DNA of 64,000 bases from Synechococcus sp. KORDI-100 (GCF_000737535.1 NZ_CP006269.1:124001-188000); one strand, 5' to 3'; shown: positions 46,515 through 57,679, numbered from the stretch's first letter. Notes: generated by a model not told the origin, from the letters alone. Program-made: numbers and translations.

Positions 46515-47767
46515 ATCTGATCGAAGATTGTGAACATCGGCAGATACATCGCGAGAAGAATTGAACCGACAATCCCTCCCACAACCACAATCATGGCGGG
46601 TTCCAGCATCGAGGTCAGCGCTTTCACCATGGCGCTCACTTCATCTTCGTAGAAGTCGGCAACCTTGCTCAACATCTTGTCCATTTCTCCAGTTTCTTCT
46701 CCAATTGCCAGCATGTTGAGTGCCATGTCCGGCAGAACCTTCTGGCGAATCAGTGCCGTGCTCAGCAACACTCCCTCCTGCACCATGGTTCGAGAGGCAA
46801 TGATGGCGTCTGAGATGATCGTGTTTCCAGCTGTCTGACTGGAAATTTCCAGAGACATCAGAATTGGTACACCGGCTCTTGTGAGTGAGCTGAAGATGCG
46901 ACAGAACTGCGCTGTCGCTGTCATCATGATCAGGTTGCCGAAGAGGGGCAATTTGAGGACGAGGCGATCAACGTTGCGGCGACCCTTGTAAGTGCTGTAG
47001 TAGCGACTGAAGAGCCATATGGTGACCAAGATCACGCCGACGATGTAGAGAGCGGTCGTCGAACGAAGTAACTTGCTTAGGTCGACAAGCAGCTGTGTAA
47101 AGGCTGGCAGTTCTGCTCCAAGATCCTCAAAGATTCCAGCAAATGTTGGAATCAAAAAGATTGTCATTCCCAGAAAGACCAGGATTGCAATCACGAGAAC
47201 GGCGACGGGATATCCAAGCGCGCCTTTGATTTGATTTTGCAACTTTGCGTTGTCTTCCAACAACTTCGCCAGTCGCTTGAGAGATTCGTCAAGTACACCA
47301 CCCGCTTCTCCCGCTTCCACCATGGCCACACTCAGCTGATCAAAAACCTTTGGCCACTGGCGTATGGCGGCGCCAACTGAGACGCCTTCGTTCACATCGA
47401 GGCTCACTTTGGTGAGCGCTCGTTTGAACATCGGTAGTTTCTGTTGTGTTGCCATCAGATCCAGGCTGCGCACGATCGGCACCCCGGCATCGACGAGTGC
47501 TGCGAGCTTGCTCGCAAAAACAGCCTTCTCCTTGACCCCCGGTGGTTTCTCGAAGGCGCGTCCAAGGTCAAACGACAGCAGGGACCGTTGTTCTTCCTTG
47601 CTGTCGTTGCCGGAGCCTTTTTTGCCGGTATCTGCGGCTTTCAGTTCAATGGCCTTGATGCCCCGCCGCCGCAGCAAGCGTTTGGCTTCCACCAGATCCG
47701 CAGCCTTCAGCGTGAGGTTGCGAGGCTGGCCCGTGGAGCTGTTGTAGGTGGCGACGAACGAGGCCAT
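46508..47767 (-). CDS. pilC: Type IV pilus inner-membrane platform protein PilC
   Basis: PilC anchors the pilus motor in the inner membrane. The 419-residue protein has two GspF domains (for example AVFASKLAALVDAGVPIVRSL, then the second copy with FCRIFSSLTRAGVPILMSLE), three or more membrane segments, and EAGEAGGVLDESLKRLA and IGEETGEMDKMLSKVADFYE. It is last in pilB-pilT-pilC, 19 bases after pilT. Confidence 0.96.
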   Translation of the reverse strand: MASFVATYNSSTGQPRNLTLKAADLVEAKRLLRRRGIKAIELKAADTGKKGSGNDSKEEQRSLLSFDLGRAFEKPPGVKEKAVFASKLAALVDAGVPIVRSLDLMATQQKLPMFKRALTKVSLDVNEGVSVGAAIRQWPKVFDQLSVAMVEAGEAGGVLDESLKRLAKLLEDNAKLQNQIKGALGYPVAVLVIAILVFLGMTIFLIPTFAGIFEDLGAELPAFTQLLVDLSKLLRSTTALYIVGVILVTIWLFSRYYSTYKGRRNVDRLVLKLPLFGNLIMMTATAQFCRIFSSLTRAGVPILMSLEISSQTAGNTIISDAIIASRTMVQEGVLLSTALIRQKVLPDMALNMLAIGEETGEMDKMLSKVADFYEDEVSAMVKALTSMLEPAMIVVVGGIVGSILLAMYLPMFTIFDQIQ

Positions 47768-47786
47768 CGTTTAATCCGCAGCGTGT

Positions 47787-48863
47787 TCAGTCATCACTGA
47801 TCAGCCGTTCCAGTTCGCCGGGTTTGCTGGCTTTGGCAAGCCCTTCCGAGCGAGTGATGTCCCCTGCCGTCACAAGATCGGCCAGGGCTTTTTCCAGGGT
47901 CTGCATGCCCAGTTCTCCACCGGTCTGAATCTGTGAGTAGAGCTGCGCTGTTTTGCCTTCACGGATCAGGTTCGCCGTTGCGGCGGTGTTGATCAGGATC
48001 TCCTGAGCCATCACTCGGCCGAATTGTCCCGGTTTGGGGTTGTGACGTCGGCAAAGTGTCTGGGAGAAGACGGCGACAAGACTTCCCGAGAGCTGGACTC
48101 GAATCTGGGTTTGCTGGGCGGGTGGAAACACATCCACCATGCGGTCGACCGTCTGAGCAGCGGAACTGGTGTGCAACGTGCCGAAGACCAGGTGGCCTGT
48201 CTCGGCAGCGCTGATCGCCAGTTGAATCGTCTCGAGATCTCGCATTTCTCCCACCAGAATCACGTCAGGGTCTTCGCGCAACGCGGCACGCAGAGCGTTT
48301 CCAAAGCTGCGGGTGTCTTCGTTCAGCTGTCGCTGGTGCACCAGGCTTTTGTCGCTCTTGTAGACGAATTCGATTGGATCCTCGATGGTGAGGATGTGTT
48401 CCGAACGGGTGTGATTGATGTGATCCAGCAGTGCAGCCAGGGTGGTTGTCTTGCCTGATCCGGTCGGTCCAGTCACCAGAACGAGTCCCCGGGGTCGTTT
48501 GCTGGTCTCCATCACCACAGGGGGCAGATTCAGCAATTCGGCGCTTGGAATATTGCTGCCCAGAGCTCTCAGGCAGGCGGCATAGCTGCCCTTCTGCCGG
48601 TAGACGTTCACGCGGAAACGGGCGACCCCTTTCAGGCCGTAGGCGCAATCCAGCTCCCACGTCTGCTCAAGTGTTTTGCGCTGACCGTTGTTGAGCATCG
48701 AGAAGATCAGCCGGTTGCAGGCCTCTTCCGTGAGTGGATCCTCCGTCATCGGTCGGAGTTCTCCGCTGAAGCGTCCGTAAGGGGGTTGTCCCGCCGCGAG
48801 ATGCAGATCGCTGCCGCCGCCTCCGACAAGCTGCTCCATCAGATCTTCGATCATCAGCTCCAC
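47787..48863 (-). CDS. pilT: Type IV pilus retraction ATPase PilT
   Basis: PilT powers pilus retraction. The 358 residues contain SDLHLAAGQPP, Walker A VTGPTGSGKTTTLAALL, the Asp box ILTIEDPIEFVY, Walker B DPDVILVGEMRD, the His box GHLVFGTLHTSSA and a C-terminal NLIREGKTAQLYS that matches the retraction motif AIRNLIRE. All key residues are present. It lies 10 bases after pilB. Confidence 0.97.
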   Translation of the reverse strand: MELMIEDLMEQLVGGGGSDLHLAAGQPPYGRFSGELRPMTEDPLTEEACNRLIFSMLNNGQRKTLEQTWELDCAYGLKGVARFRVNVYRQKGSYAACLRALGSNIPSAELLNLPPVVMETSKRPRGLVLVTGPTGSGKTTTLAALLDHINHTRSEHILTIEDPIEFVYKSDKSLVHQRQLNEDTRSFGNALRAALREDPDVILVGEMRDLETIQLAISAAETGHLVFGTLHTSSAAQTVDRMVDVFPPAQQTQIRVQLSGSLVAVFSQTLCRRHNPKPGQFGRVMAQEILINTAATANLIREGKTAQLYSQIQTGGELGMQTLEKALADLVTAGDITRSEGLAKASKPGELERLISDD

Positions 48864-48873
48864 GACGGTCTCC

Positions 48874-50736
48874 TTACAGGCGTTCAGTCAGGCAGTAAGG
48901 GCATTCCAACCAGGACTCCTGGAGACCGGCACCACACCCCCTACAGGTCATTGTGCTGAGCGCGCGAGCTCTACGCTCGGATTCCAGCCCTGAATCCGTG
49001 AGGATCATCCGGCCAACCTCCTCGAGGGTGGTGTGTCCCTCGCGTACCAACTGAAGGCTGTAGCCCAGCAGGGTCACCATGCCCGACTCCAGGGCAAGCT
49101 GCCGAATCGTGTCGGTGGTTGCTCCCTTCGAGACCACGGTGGCGATCTCTTCATTCATGCGGAGGACTTCGTAGACCCCGACGCGACCCTTGTACCCGCT
49201 TCCCTGGCATTTCGGGCAGACCTTTTCGTTTCCGGCGTGATGGTGGGCTTTGTAGAAGGTCACCTTGGATTCGCTGCTCGCCATCAGTCCGAAACGTCCG
49301 AGTTCCTGTTCGTCCGGGTGGTAGGGAACCCGGCAGGCCGTGCAGACCCTTCTCATCAGACGCTGGGAAACGATGCCAATCAGTGCGGCAGACACCATGA
49401 ATGGCTCCACACCCATCTCATCGAGACGGGCGATCGTGCTGGGAGCGTCATTGGCGTGCAGGGTGCTGAGGACCAGGTGCCCCGTGAGTGCGGCTTCGAT
49501 CGCGGTTTTCGCAGTTTCCAGATCCCTGGTTTCCCCCACCAGCAACACGTCGGGGTCCTGCCGCATGAAGGCCCGCAGGGCCGTCGCGAAGTCGAAGCCC
49601 TTCTCGCGATTCACCTGACATTGGGTGATGCCCGGTAGGGTGTACTCGATCGGATCCTCCACCGTGGAGATGTTGATGCCGGGGTCGTTGCGCTCAGCCA
49701 GCAGGGAATACAGCGTCGTTGATTTTCCTGAGCCGGTCGGCCCTGTTACGAGGATCATTCCGAACGGCTTGGCTCCCAGGTCCCGAACAATGCTCAAGGT
49801 GTCGGGGTTGCTGATCAGCTTGTCGAGCCCCAGTTGCGTCGCGCTGCTGTCCAGCAGTCGCAGACAGACTTTTTCACCGAAGCGGCTTGGCAGGGTGTTG
49901 ACCCTGAAATCAATCACGCGCTCGCGATATCTGCGGCGGATCCGACCGTCCTGGGCCTGACGTCGTTCGGCGATGTCGAGGTCAGCCAGAATTTTGAAAC
50001 GCGACGTAACGGCAGGAATCAGACGACTGGGCAGCGGCTCGATGTACTGCTGCAGCACGCCGTCCTGTCGGTAGCGCAGTCGCAGACCTTTCTGCTGAGG
50101 TTCCACATGAATGTCGCTGGCGCTGACCGACATCGCCTGCAGCAGGATTCGGTCCACCAGGGTCACCACCGGTGATGCCTCGGCATCCCTCAGGCTTTCC
50201 TCGAGATCGACGGTGCTGCTGTTGATCTGTGCCTGCTCTTCCGGGTCTTCCTCCAGAACCCCTTCCGCGCTGAATTCCTCCAGATAGGAAGCGGCCGTCT
50301 CTTCAACGTCCTGGCTGGAGGATTCATTGGTTTCAGAGGTGCCCGCCGCATCGGCTGCGCTGGCTGCAGCGGATTGCGTTTCGCTGTTTGAAGCGGACTG
50401 GGAGTTGGTCCACGCCGCTTCCAGATCGCTCTGCAAGGCCGGCTGCAGAACAATCTCCCGATTGAGCTTGGAGAGGCGCGAAACGAGCTCCTCCCCCTGC
50501 GGGCCCTCCCAGTGACTCGGAACGGCGACGGCCAGGTGGTGCTCATCCAGGCTCACCGGAATGGCAGGGATCGCTTTCCAGCCATCCAGGTCCATGCCGT
50601 TGTCCAGGCCTGTCGCGAGGGAGAGTCCCTTGTTCAGCTCATCAGGGGAGAGAACATGACGACGCAGCAGCAGCTCCAGTTCAAGCCGCTGCTGTGCTGC
50701 ATCAACGGCATCGGGAATAGGCCTTGACAGGGTCAC
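48874..50736 (-). CDS. pilB: Type IV pilus extension ATPase PilB
   Basis: PilB drives pilus assembly. The 620 residues comprise a T2SSE N-domain, a Ser/Ala/Glu-rich linker (about 110-170), then ATPase motifs VTGPTGSGKSTTLYSL, STVEDPIEYTLPGI, QDPDVLLVGETRD and HLVLSTLHANDAPST. The tetracysteine zinc site (CTACRVPYHP, CPKCQGSGYKGR) follows. After the usual end comes a second CxxC pair, CRGCG and CPYC, like a zinc ribbon. It heads the leftward pil run and is divergent from grpE. Confidence 0.95.
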   Translation of the reverse strand: MTLSRPIPDAVDAAQQRLELELLLRRHVLSPDELNKGLSLATGLDNGMDLDGWKAIPAIPVSLDEHHLAVAVPSHWEGPQGEELVSRLSKLNREIVLQPALQSDLEAAWTNSQSASNSETQSAAASAADAAGTSETNESSSQDVEETAASYLEEFSAEGVLEEDPEEQAQINSSTVDLEESLRDAEASPVVTLVDRILLQAMSVSASDIHVEPQQKGLRLRYRQDGVLQQYIEPLPSRLIPAVTSRFKILADLDIAERRQAQDGRIRRRYRERVIDFRVNTLPSRFGEKVCLRLLDSSATQLGLDKLISNPDTLSIVRDLGAKPFGMILVTGPTGSGKSTTLYSLLAERNDPGINISTVEDPIEYTLPGITQCQVNREKGFDFATALRAFMRQDPDVLLVGETRDLETAKTAIEAALTGHLVLSTLHANDAPSTIARLDEMGVEPFMVSAALIGIVSQRLMRRVCTACRVPYHPDEQELGRFGLMASSESKVTFYKAHHHAGNEKVCPKCQGSGYKGRVGVYEVLRMNEEIATVVSKGATTDTIRQLALESGMVTLLGYSLQLVREGHTTLEEVGRMILTDSGLESERRARALSTMTCRGCGAGLQESWLECPYCLTERL

Positions 50737-50832
50737 CGTGGGTGGTTGAAGCAGAGGTGCGGGCTTCCGCAGCTTGTGTGAGGAGAGCGTTGCCCTTCAA
50801 CATGTCTAGGCACCAAACCCTGACCGGTCAGC

Positions 50833-51513
50833 ATGAGTGGCGAAGCCCCCACCCCTGAGCAGGAGCAGAGCGTGGAACACAACGAGGCTGCGGCAGCTCC
50901 TGAGGCTGAGGCGACGAACATCGACTCCGTCAGTGAGGCCTCAGGCGTTCGTGATGTCACAGCTGCCGATCCCAGTCAGCGCCTTGAACAGCTTGAGCAG
51001 GAGCTGCGGAAACTGACCCAGGAACACGAGACGCTGCAATCCCAGTACATGCGCATTGCGGCCGATTTCGACAACTTCCGCAAACGTCAAAGTCGGGATC
51101 AGGACGACCTGCGTCAGCAGCTGGTCTGCTCCACACTCAGCGAGATCCTGCCGGTTGTCGACAATTTTGAGCGGGCTCGTCAGCAGCTGAATCCCGTGGG
51201 TGAAGAGGCTCTGGCCCTCCATCGCAGCTATCAGGGTCTGTACAAACAACTGGTGGAGGTTCTGAAGCAACAGGGGGTCGCCCGGATGGAGGTGGTTGGT
51301 CAGGATTTCGATCCAACCCTCCATGAAGCCGTGTTGCGGGAGGAGAGTCACGACCATCACGAAGATGTGGTGATGGAGGAGCTGCAGCGGGGTTATCACC
51401 TCAACGGCAGGGTGCTGCGTCACGCCATGGTGAAAGTGTCAATGGGACCGGGACCGTCATCCGAGGGTTCTGATTCTGTGGATGCTGATCAGCCCCAGGC
51501 TCAGGAGGGTTGA
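50833..51513 (+). CDS. grpE: GrpE nucleotide exchange factor
   Basis: GrpE releases ADP from DnaK. The 226-residue protein has an acidic, disordered N-terminus, a long coiled coil ([20 protein letters not shown]), the core [30 protein letters not shown], and the beta domain with [14 protein letters not shown] and [20 protein letters not shown]. Its stop overlaps the dnaJ ATG by one base (TGATG), with AGGAGGGT just before. Confidence 0.96.
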   Translation: MSGEAPTPEQEQSVEHNEAAAAPEAEATNIDSVSEASGVRDVTAADPSQRLEQLEQELRKLTQEHETLQSQYMRIAADFDNFRKRQSRDQDDLRQQLVCSTLSEILPVVDNFERARQQLNPVGEEALALHRSYQGLYKQLVEVLKQQGVARMEVVGQDFDPTLHEAVLREESHDHHEDVVMEELQRGYHLNGRVLRHAMVKVSMGPGPSSEGSDSVDADQPQAQEG

Positions 51514-52640
51514 TGGCTAATTACTACGACCTCCTGGGCGTTTCCCGTGATGCTGATGCGGACACCCTGAAACGGGCCTATCGGCGCCTGGCTCGTCAGT
51601 ACCACCCGGACATCAACAAGGAACCTGGCGCTGAGGACCGTTTCAAGGAAATCGGTCGTGCCTATGAGGTGCTCAACGATCCCCAGACCCGGGCCCGTTA
51701 CGACCAGTTCGGAGAGGCTGGCCTCGGAGGTGCGGCCGGTGCCCCCGACATGGGTGACATGGGGGGATTCGCTGATCTCTTTGAAACGTTTTTCAGCGGT
51801 TTCGGTGGAGCTGCCGGCGGCGGTCGTCCACGACGGCGTGGACCGCAGCAGGGAGACGATCTCCGCTACGACCTCACCATCAGTTTCGAGCAGGCGGTCT
51901 TCGGCGAGGAGCAGGAGATCAAGATTCCCCATCTGGAGACCTGTGAAACCTGCGGCGGCAGTGGCGCGAAACCCGGCAGCGGACCAACCACCTGCGGGAC
52001 GTGTGGCGGTGCCGGTCAGGTCCGCCGCGCCACGCGCACTCCATTTGGCAGCTTCACCCAGGTGGCGGAATGTCCGAACTGCAATGGCACCGGTCAGGTG
52101 ATTGCCGATCCCTGTGGAGCCTGTGGCGGTCAGGGGGTGCACCAGGTGCGCAAGAAACTGCGCATCAACATTCCTGCAGGTGTTGACACCGGGACCCGTC
52201 TCAGGGTTTCCGGAGAAGGCAATGCCGGTCCCAGGGGTGGTCCCTCCGGTGATCTCTATGTGTTTCTCACCGTCAAACCCCATCCGCGGCTGCAGCGCGA
52301 TGGCCTCAACGTTCTCTCCGAAGTCAAGGTGAGTTACCTCCAGGCCATCCTCGGTGATTCGATTGAAGTCGATACGGTTGATGGATCCGCGGAACTTGAA
52401 CTTCCATCCGGGACGCAGCCTGGGGCGGTGCTCACCATGCCGAACAAGGGCATTCCAAAGCTCGGGAATCCCGTGGCTCGCGGCGATCAGAAAGTCACCG
52501 TGACGGTTCAGCTTCCAGGGCGGCTTTCCGATGCAGAGAGGGGATTGCTCGAGCAACTTGCCGGCCACCACTCCGCCCGAGGCAAACAGCACCATCACCA
52601 CAACAGCGGACTGTTTGCTCGCCTGTTCGGTCAGAAGTGA
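51513..52640 (+). CDS. dnaJ: Chaperone DnaJ (type I Hsp40)
   Basis: DnaJ delivers clients and triggers DnaK ATPase. The 375-residue protein has a J domain with the HPD motif (YHPDINKE), a Gly/Phe-rich segment, and four zinc-binding CxxCxGxG repeats ([32 protein letters not shown]). A client-binding C-terminal part and a His-rich tail follow. The complete zinc domain marks a canonical DnaJ. It overlaps both neighbours by one base. Confidence 0.97.
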   Translation: MANYYDLLGVSRDADADTLKRAYRRLARQYHPDINKEPGAEDRFKEIGRAYEVLNDPQTRARYDQFGEAGLGGAAGAPDMGDMGGFADLFETFFSGFGGAAGGGRPRRRGPQQGDDLRYDLTISFEQAVFGEEQEIKIPHLETCETCGGSGAKPGSGPTTCGTCGGAGQVRRATRTPFGSFTQVAECPNCNGTGQVIADPCGACGGQGVHQVRKKLRINIPAGVDTGTRLRVSGEGNAGPRGGPSGDLYVFLTVKPHPRLQRDGLNVLSEVKVSYLQAILGDSIEVDTVDGSAELELPSGTQPGAVLTMPNKGIPKLGNPVARGDQKVTVTVQLPGRLSDAERGLLEQLAGHHSARGKQHHHHNSGLFARLFGQK

Positions 52641-52867
52641 TGGCCGTTCGTTCCCTGGACCTGCGCGGAACACCCTGTCCGGTGAACTTCATCCGCTGTC
52701 GTCTGGCCCTTGAATCGATGCAGTCCGGAGAGTGTCTGGACGTGCAGCTCGATCGAGGCGAACCTGAGGAGATGGTGATTCCGGGCCTGCGAGACGAGGG
52801 CCATCAGGTGGAGACCACCAACGTTCAACCGTCCTGGGTTGGCCTTACGGTCATCTGCGGAGGCTGA
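52640..52867 (+). CDS. TusA-like sulfurtransferase family protein
   Basis: A 75-residue protein starting [20 protein letters not shown], with the family CPxP-like motif altered to CPVNFIRC (Cys kept, second Pro replaced). It is followed by LESMQSGECLDVQLDRGEP and a C-terminal TVICGG. TusA proteins relay sulfur for tRNA thiolation or cofactors. Its ATG overlaps the dnaJ stop by one base. Confidence 0.85.
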   Translation: MAVRSLDLRGTPCPVNFIRCRLALESMQSGECLDVQLDRGEPEEMVIPGLRDEGHQVETTNVQPSWVGLTVICGG

Positions 52868-52873
52868 GGGTTC

Positions 52874-53773
52874 TTGTCTGCCCTGGCTGGCATGGTGGTG
52901 GCGCTGCAGGCGAACTATCTCGAGGTTGAGCTTGATGCAGCCCCGCAGGGAATTCCCAGCCGTTTGCTGTGCACACGCCGCACTCGACTGAATCACCGGG
53001 GTGCTGCCGTTCACGTTGGTGATCGCGTGCGTCTTGAGGCTGTTGATTCCCATCAGGCCCGTGCAGTCGTTGCGGGCGTTGAACCCCGCAACAGCTGGTT
53101 GTCCCGCCCGCCCGTGGCCAATGTCACCGCGGTGGTGGTGGCCCTGGCTGTGGACCAACCCAGCTTTGACCCTGATCAGGCCAGTCGCTTTCTGCTCACA
53201 GCGGAGCGCACCGGTCTGTCCGTCCAGCTCCTGCTCACCAAGTGCGATCTGATTGGTCCCGACCAGCGAGAGGAGTACAGGCAACGCCTGCGGGGATGGG
53301 GTTATGAACCGCTGCTGATCTCCAGTCAGACCGGTGAAGGCATCAGCTCCCTGAAAGAGCGATTGCTCACCACCTCTCTTTCGGTGTTCTGCGGTCCATC
53401 CGGGGTGGGCAAGAGCAGTGCCCTCAACAGCCTCATGCCGCAGCTGAGTCTTCGGGTCGCCGCAGTGTCGGGACGGCTCCAGCGAGGGCGTCACACCACG
53501 CGGCATGTCGAGCTGTTCCACCTTGTGCCTGGTGTTCGGGTGGCGGATACACCAGGTTTCAATCGTCCTGACCTGCCGGATGATCCCCATGAGCTGGCCC
53601 TCATGTTTCCCGAACTGCGTCAGCAGCTGCAGGAGTGGCCATGTCGCTTCCGCGACTGCCTCCATCGCGGCGAGCCAGGCTGTGGTGTTGAGACCGGCTG
53701 GGAGCGCTACGACATTTACCTCAGAACGCTTAATGCCCTTGCTGGAATTAGCCGCCCATCCCGGGGAGGTTGA
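52874..53773 (+). CDS. rsgA: Ribosome small-subunit biogenesis GTPase RsgA
   Basis: RsgA is a circularly permuted GTPase acting in late 30S assembly. The 299 residues show an OB-fold N-terminus, G4 LLTKCDL, then G1 [13 protein letters not shown] and G3 DTPGF, and a zinc knuckle [16 protein letters not shown]. The start is TTG at 52874, or ATG at 52892 (MVVALQAN). The end overlaps ebfC by 26 bases, tail to tail. Confidence 0.94.
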   Translation: MSALAGMVVALQANYLEVELDAAPQGIPSRLLCTRRTRLNHRGAAVHVGDRVRLEAVDSHQARAVVAGVEPRNSWLSRPPVANVTAVVVALAVDQPSFDPDQASRFLLTAERTGLSVQLLLTKCDLIGPDQREEYRQRLRGWGYEPLLISSQTGEGISSLKERLLTTSLSVFCGPSGVGKSSALNSLMPQLSLRVAAVSGRLQRGRHTTRHVELFHLVPGVRVADTPGFNRPDLPDDPHELALMFPELRQQLQEWPCRFRDCLHRGEPGCGVETGWERYDIYLRTLNALAGISRPSRGG

Positions 53774-54089
53774 GATTCAGTCCACCCGTGAGTTCCTCCA
53801 TTCGCTCCTTCATCGTTGAAGTGGAGGCTTCATAGGCCGCTTGCAGGGCCTGAAGTGTCGCGGTCTCGCAGACCTCCTGGCCTTCGCTCAGCAGCGCAGG
53901 GTCGAGTCGAACGCGCAGTGGCTGTTGGTTGCCGGAAAGCCAGATGCTTGCACGGCCATCCTCGCTGCTGCCTTCAATCTCCATCCCATCCAATTCCTCC
54001 TGCAGTTTCTGAGCGTCCTGCTGGATCTGCTGGGCTTTGCGGAACGCTTCGGTGAGTTGTCCGAAATTGGGGAGTCCGAACCCTGCCAT
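53748..54089 (-). CDS. YbaB/EbfC nucleoid-associated protein
   Basis: A 113-residue DNA-binding protein starting [21 protein letters not shown], with a helical coil, the strand region [19 protein letters not shown] and a C-terminal Met/Gly tail. The family forms dimers that bind DNA broadly. It follows murB in the leftward run murC-murB-ebfC and ends inside the rsgA terminus. Confidence 0.88.
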   Translation of the reverse strand: MAGFGLPNFGQLTEAFRKAQQIQQDAQKLQEELDGMEIEGSSEDGRASIWLSGNQQPLRVRLDPALLSEGQEVCETATLQALQAAYEASTSTMKERMEELTGGLNLNLPGMGG

Positions 54090-54122
54090 GGTGCTGCTGA
54101 CGGAGCCGGCAGACTAAGCCGC

Positions 54123-55007
54123 TTACGTGAAGCCAAGGCGTTTCACTTCAGGATGCAGCGACAGATGGTGGTGCGACCTGACGCGCTCCTGCACCAGCTT
54201 GATCAGTCGGTCGATGTCATCTGCCGTTGCATCGCCGCTATTGACAATGAAGTTGGCGTGCAGCGTCGACACCTCCGCTCCACCGATTCGCGTGCCTTTC
54301 AGCCCGAGTTCCTCGATCAGGCGACCGGCCTTCAACGGTTCAGGATTGCGAAACACGCTGCCGCAGCTTGGTTGCGTGTAGGGCTGTGTGCTGGTCCTCT
54401 TGCTGAGATTTCCGCTTGTGATCCGACGCAATTGCTGAGGGTCGTGGCCTGGCTCCAGCTGGAATCGGGCGGACAGCACCAGCAGCGGTTCCTGCTGCAG
54501 GCGACTGTGGCGGTAGTCGAACTCAAGTTGTTCGCGCGTGAGTTCGAACGGCTCACCACCTCGAAGAGACACGACCTCCACGGAATCCAGCCATTCCTCG
54601 GTGCTGCCGCCCTGCGCTCCGGCATTCATCACGGCTGCTCCGCCGACTGTTCCAGGAATTCCCACAGCCCATGCCAAACCCTGCAGTCCGGATTGCGCAA
54701 CCTTGCGTGCCAGGGAAGGGATCGGCTCTCCGGCCAGAGCCTTCACAACCCCGGTGTTCGGATCCAGTTCGACCCCCTGGAGTCGACGCAGACAGATGGT
54801 CAGGCCGGCCAGTCCATTGTCATGGATCAGCAGATTGGAACCGGCTCCAATGACACGGCAGGGAAGCCCTTTCTCGTTTGCCCAGTTCAACCAGCCCGTG
54901 ACCTGATCGATGGTGGTGGGTTCAGCCAACCACTCGGCCGGGCCGCCGACTCTCCAGGTTGTGAATTCGGAGAGCGGAGCCTGGCAACGGGGCTGAAGCG
55001 GCGGCAT
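54123..55007 (-). CDS. murB: UDP-N-acetylenolpyruvoylglucosamine reductase
   Basis: MurB reduces UDP-GlcNAc-enolpyruvate to UDP-MurNAc. The 294 residues have [32 protein letters not shown] (FAD loop), [27 protein letters not shown], and [24 protein letters not shown] with the catalytic Ser in CGSVFRNP. It lacks the extra C-terminal domain of type I enzymes. It starts 5 bases after murC. Confidence 0.95.
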   Translation of the reverse strand: MPPLQPRCQAPLSEFTTWRVGGPAEWLAEPTTIDQVTGWLNWANEKGLPCRVIGAGSNLLIHDNGLAGLTICLRRLQGVELDPNTGVVKALAGEPIPSLARKVAQSGLQGLAWAVGIPGTVGGAAVMNAGAQGGSTEEWLDSVEVVSLRGGEPFELTREQLEFDYRHSRLQQEPLLVLSARFQLEPGHDPQQLRRITSGNLSKRTSTQPYTQPSCGSVFRNPEPLKAGRLIEELGLKGTRIGGAEVSTLHANFIVNSGDATADDIDRLIKLVQERVRSHHHLSLHPEVKRLGFT

Positions 55008-55012
55008 GGCGA

Positions 55013-56515
55013 TCAGACCGTGACCGCCGTGGAGGCGGGGTTGGATCGTTCGCTGCGCTCCAACCTTTGCCAGAGACTGTTGACGTCACCTGCACCCATG
55101 GCGAGGACAAGATCGTCAGCAAGACTTACGGTCTGAACCTGTTCGATCAGTTCATCCAAGGTGTCAGCAACCTGCAGTTGCAGCTCAGGTTTCAGCTGTC
55201 GAACCTGCTGGGCAAGAGCATGGCTGCTGACTCCCTCCAGGGGGGATTCTCCAGCGGAGTAAATCGGGGCGAGAAGCAGGACATCGCAGTTGAGGAGCGC
55301 TTCCGCGAACGCATCTAGAAATTCACTGGTTCGCGAGTAGCGATGAGGCTGAAAGACGGCGACCACACGTTGCGGTGCTGATGGAAGAGGACTACGGCCG
55401 CTTTTCACCATCAGTCCTGCCATGTCCAGGGTGGCCTTCACTTCACTTGGGTGATGGGCGTAGTCATCAACGATGTGGCGCCCCTTCCAGGTGCCTCGAT
55501 GGTCAAAACGACGACCGGGTGTCTGCAGCACTGCAAGGCACTGTCGCAGGGTCTCGAATGGAATCCCTTCCAGTCGGCAGGCGGCCAAGGCGGCGGTCGC
55601 ATTACTCAGGTTGTGAAGGCCTGGCATCGGCAACGTGAACTCGCCAACGGCCTCGCCATGTTCATGGAACGTTGCCAGGCAGCGATCGCCATCAAGCTGA
55701 TGGGGGATTGATGCGTAATCGACATCATCACTGCGCTTGACCGACCACCAGGCGTCGGCTTGAAAGTGTTCTCGCAGGATCGGATCATCGGCATTCGCTA
55801 GGAGCCGATCGCATCCTTTGCCGAAGCGTTGCAGGGTTGCGATGAGATCGTCGAGCCCGCTGTAGTGGTCGGTGTGATCCAGCTCCAGGTTGGTGATCAC
55901 ACCAAGGGACGGTTGAAATTTCACCAACGAGCCATCGGATTCATCGGCTTCGGCAATCAGGAGTCGTCCTTCTCCGCAATGTCCGTTGCTGCCCAGACAG
56001 GGGACGATGCCTCCAATAATGGCGGTCGGGTCCTCTCCAGCTGCATGAAGCAGTGTCGTGGTCAGGGTGCTGGTTGTCGTTTTTCCGTGACTTCCGGCAA
56101 CAGCAATGGACGGTTGCAGCGCGATCAGAGCGGCCAGAAGATCGGAGCGGTGCCAGATCTCCAGTCCGCTTCTGCGGGCTTCTCTGAGTTCAGGATTTGA
56201 CTCTGGAATGGCCGTACTGACCACAACGATCGGTGGCTTTCCGTCTTCATCAGCGAGCGTCCGGATGGTTGCAGTCGATTGCTCGGAAAAGACCCTGATG
56301 CCTTGATCTCTTAGTTGCTGGACCGTAGTGTTCTCCCGGGAGTCGGAACCGCTCACCGAATGGTTACGTTTGGCCAGGATCACGGCCAACGCCGACATTC
56401 CTATGCCGCCAACACCAATGAAATGAACGCGTTGGTGGGAACCGAGAGTACGTGACAAGGATCCCCGTCTGACGCCCGAAAGATAAGGCAGCTGTCCTGA
56501 TCCGTCCTGAGGCAC
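55013..56515 (-). CDS. murC: UDP-N-acetylmuramate--L-alanine ligase
   Basis: MurC adds L-Ala to UDP-MurNAc. The 500-residue frame has [37 protein letters not shown] (ATP loop), [13 protein letters not shown] and [17 protein letters not shown] at 56515 is the outermost start; TTG at 56458, preceded by GGGGA and just before the conserved region, is equally plausible. It is divergent from gap2 and forms an operon with murB. Confidence 0.95.
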   Translation of the reverse strand: MPQDGSGQLPYLSGVRRGSLSRTLGSHQRVHFIGVGGIGMSALAVILAKRNHSVSGSDSRENTTVQQLRDQGIRVFSEQSTATIRTLADEDGKPPIVVVSTAIPESNPELREARRSGLEIWHRSDLLAALIALQPSIAVAGSHGKTTTSTLTTTLLHAAGEDPTAIIGGIVPCLGSNGHCGEGRLLIAEADESDGSLVKFQPSLGVITNLELDHTDHYSGLDDLIATLQRFGKGCDRLLANADDPILREHFQADAWWSVKRSDDVDYASIPHQLDGDRCLATFHEHGEAVGEFTLPMPGLHNLSNATAALAACRLEGIPFETLRQCLAVLQTPGRRFDHRGTWKGRHIVDDYAHHPSEVKATLDMAGLMVKSGRSPLPSAPQRVVAVFQPHRYSRTSEFLDAFAEALLNCDVLLLAPIYSAGESPLEGVSSHALAQQVRQLKPELQLQVADTLDELIEQVQTVSLADDLVLAMGAGDVNSLWQRLERSERSNPASTAVTV

Positions 56516-56584
56516 TGGGACGGATTTGGCATTTCCGCCAAAAAGATCCCGAAGCCGCCGACGAGGAATTTTTGCTTATTTCTG

Positions 56585-56590
56585 TATGAT
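56585..56590 (+). promoter_or_regulatory. Probable -10 element of gap2
   Basis: TATGAT lies about 40 bases before the gap2 ATG in the murC-gap2 interval, in an AT-rich patch (GAATTTTTGCTTATTTC upstream). No strong -35 hexamer is seen at 17 bases. Confidence 0.4.
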
Positions 56591-56629
56591 CTGCGGCCAA
56601 AACCCCTAGACGGCAATCCCGTTTCTCTC

Positions 56630-57655
56630 ATGACCCTGCGCGTTGCGATCAATGGATTTGGCCGGATTGGTCGCAACGTGATGCGGGGTTGGATCAGCCG
56701 TGGCAACGACACCGGTCTCGAGATCGTGGGGATGAACTCCACATCCGACCCGAAGACCAGCGCTCACCTGCTGACCTACGACTCGATCCTGGGCAAACTC
56801 GATCCCAGCGTGCAGATCGAAACCACCGACGACACGATGGTGGTCAATGGCAAGGAAGTGAAATTCTTCGCCGATCGCAACCCCCTGAACTGCCCCTGGA
56901 AGGACTGGGGCGTGGATCTTGTCATCGAGTCCACGGGTGTGTTCAACACCGATGAGAAGGCCAGCAAGCACCTTGAAGCTGGTGCCAGCAAGGTGATTCT
57001 GACGGCCCCTGGCAAAGGCGTTGGTGTCGGAACCTTTGTCGTCGGCGTCAACGATGATCAGTATCGGCACGAGGATTGGAACATCCTGTCCAACGCCAGC
57101 TGCACCACCAACTGTCTGGCGCCGATTGTCAAGGTTCTCGATCAGAACTTCGGGATCGACTGGGGTCTGATGACCACCATTCACAGCTACACGGGTGACC
57201 AGCGGATCCTGGACAACAGCCACAGGGATCTCCGTCGCGCCCGTGCTGCTGCTCTCAACATGGTCCCGACGACCACCGGTGCAGCCAAGGCCGTCGCCCT
57301 GGTGTATCCCGAGGTGAAGGGCAAGCTCACGGGCTTCGCCATGCGGGTGCCGACTCCCAACGTATCCGCTGTCGACCTCACCTTCGGTCCTTCACGCGCC
57401 ACCAGCGTCGATGAAGTGAAGGCCGTGATCAAGGCTGCATCCGAAAACGGCATGAAGGGCATCATCAAGTACAGCGATCTCCCTCTGGTGTCCACTGATT
57501 ACGCCGGCACCAATGAATCCACCATCTTTGATGCGGACCTCACCTACTCCATGGGAGACAAGGCGGTGAAGATCCTTGCCTGGTACGACAACGAGTGGGG
57601 TTACAGCCAGCGCGTGGTGGATCTGGCTGAAGTGGTTGCCCGCAACTGGAAGTGA
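56630..57655 (+). CDS. gap2: Glyceraldehyde-3-phosphate dehydrogenase, Gap2 (Calvin-cycle type)
   Basis: Gap2 reduces 1,3-bisphosphoglycerate in carbon fixation, using NADPH or NADH. The 341 residues start [20 protein letters not shown] and include [20 protein letters not shown], the catalytic [32 protein letters not shown] and a C-terminal [15 protein letters not shown]. These features match plastid-type GapA/Gap2 rather than glycolytic Gap1. A strong terminator follows. Confidence 0.95.
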   Translation: MTLRVAINGFGRIGRNVMRGWISRGNDTGLEIVGMNSTSDPKTSAHLLTYDSILGKLDPSVQIETTDDTMVVNGKEVKFFADRNPLNCPWKDWGVDLVIESTGVFNTDEKASKHLEAGASKVILTAPGKGVGVGTFVVGVNDDQYRHEDWNILSNASCTTNCLAPIVKVLDQNFGIDWGLMTTIHSYTGDQRILDNSHRDLRRARAAALNMVPTTTGAAKAVALVYPEVKGKLTGFAMRVPTPNVSAVDLTFGPSRATSVDEVKAVIKAASENGMKGIIKYSDLPLVSTDYAGTNESTIFDADLTYSMGDKAVKILAWYDNEWGYSQRVVDLAEVVARNWK

Positions 57656-57679
57656 TCCTCTGCTCCTGCCCCTCCTCGA

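Noticed and set aside
53841-55136. A 431-codon plus-strand open frame
   Set aside because: It is antisense to ebfC, murB and the murC end, all of which have clear motifs.
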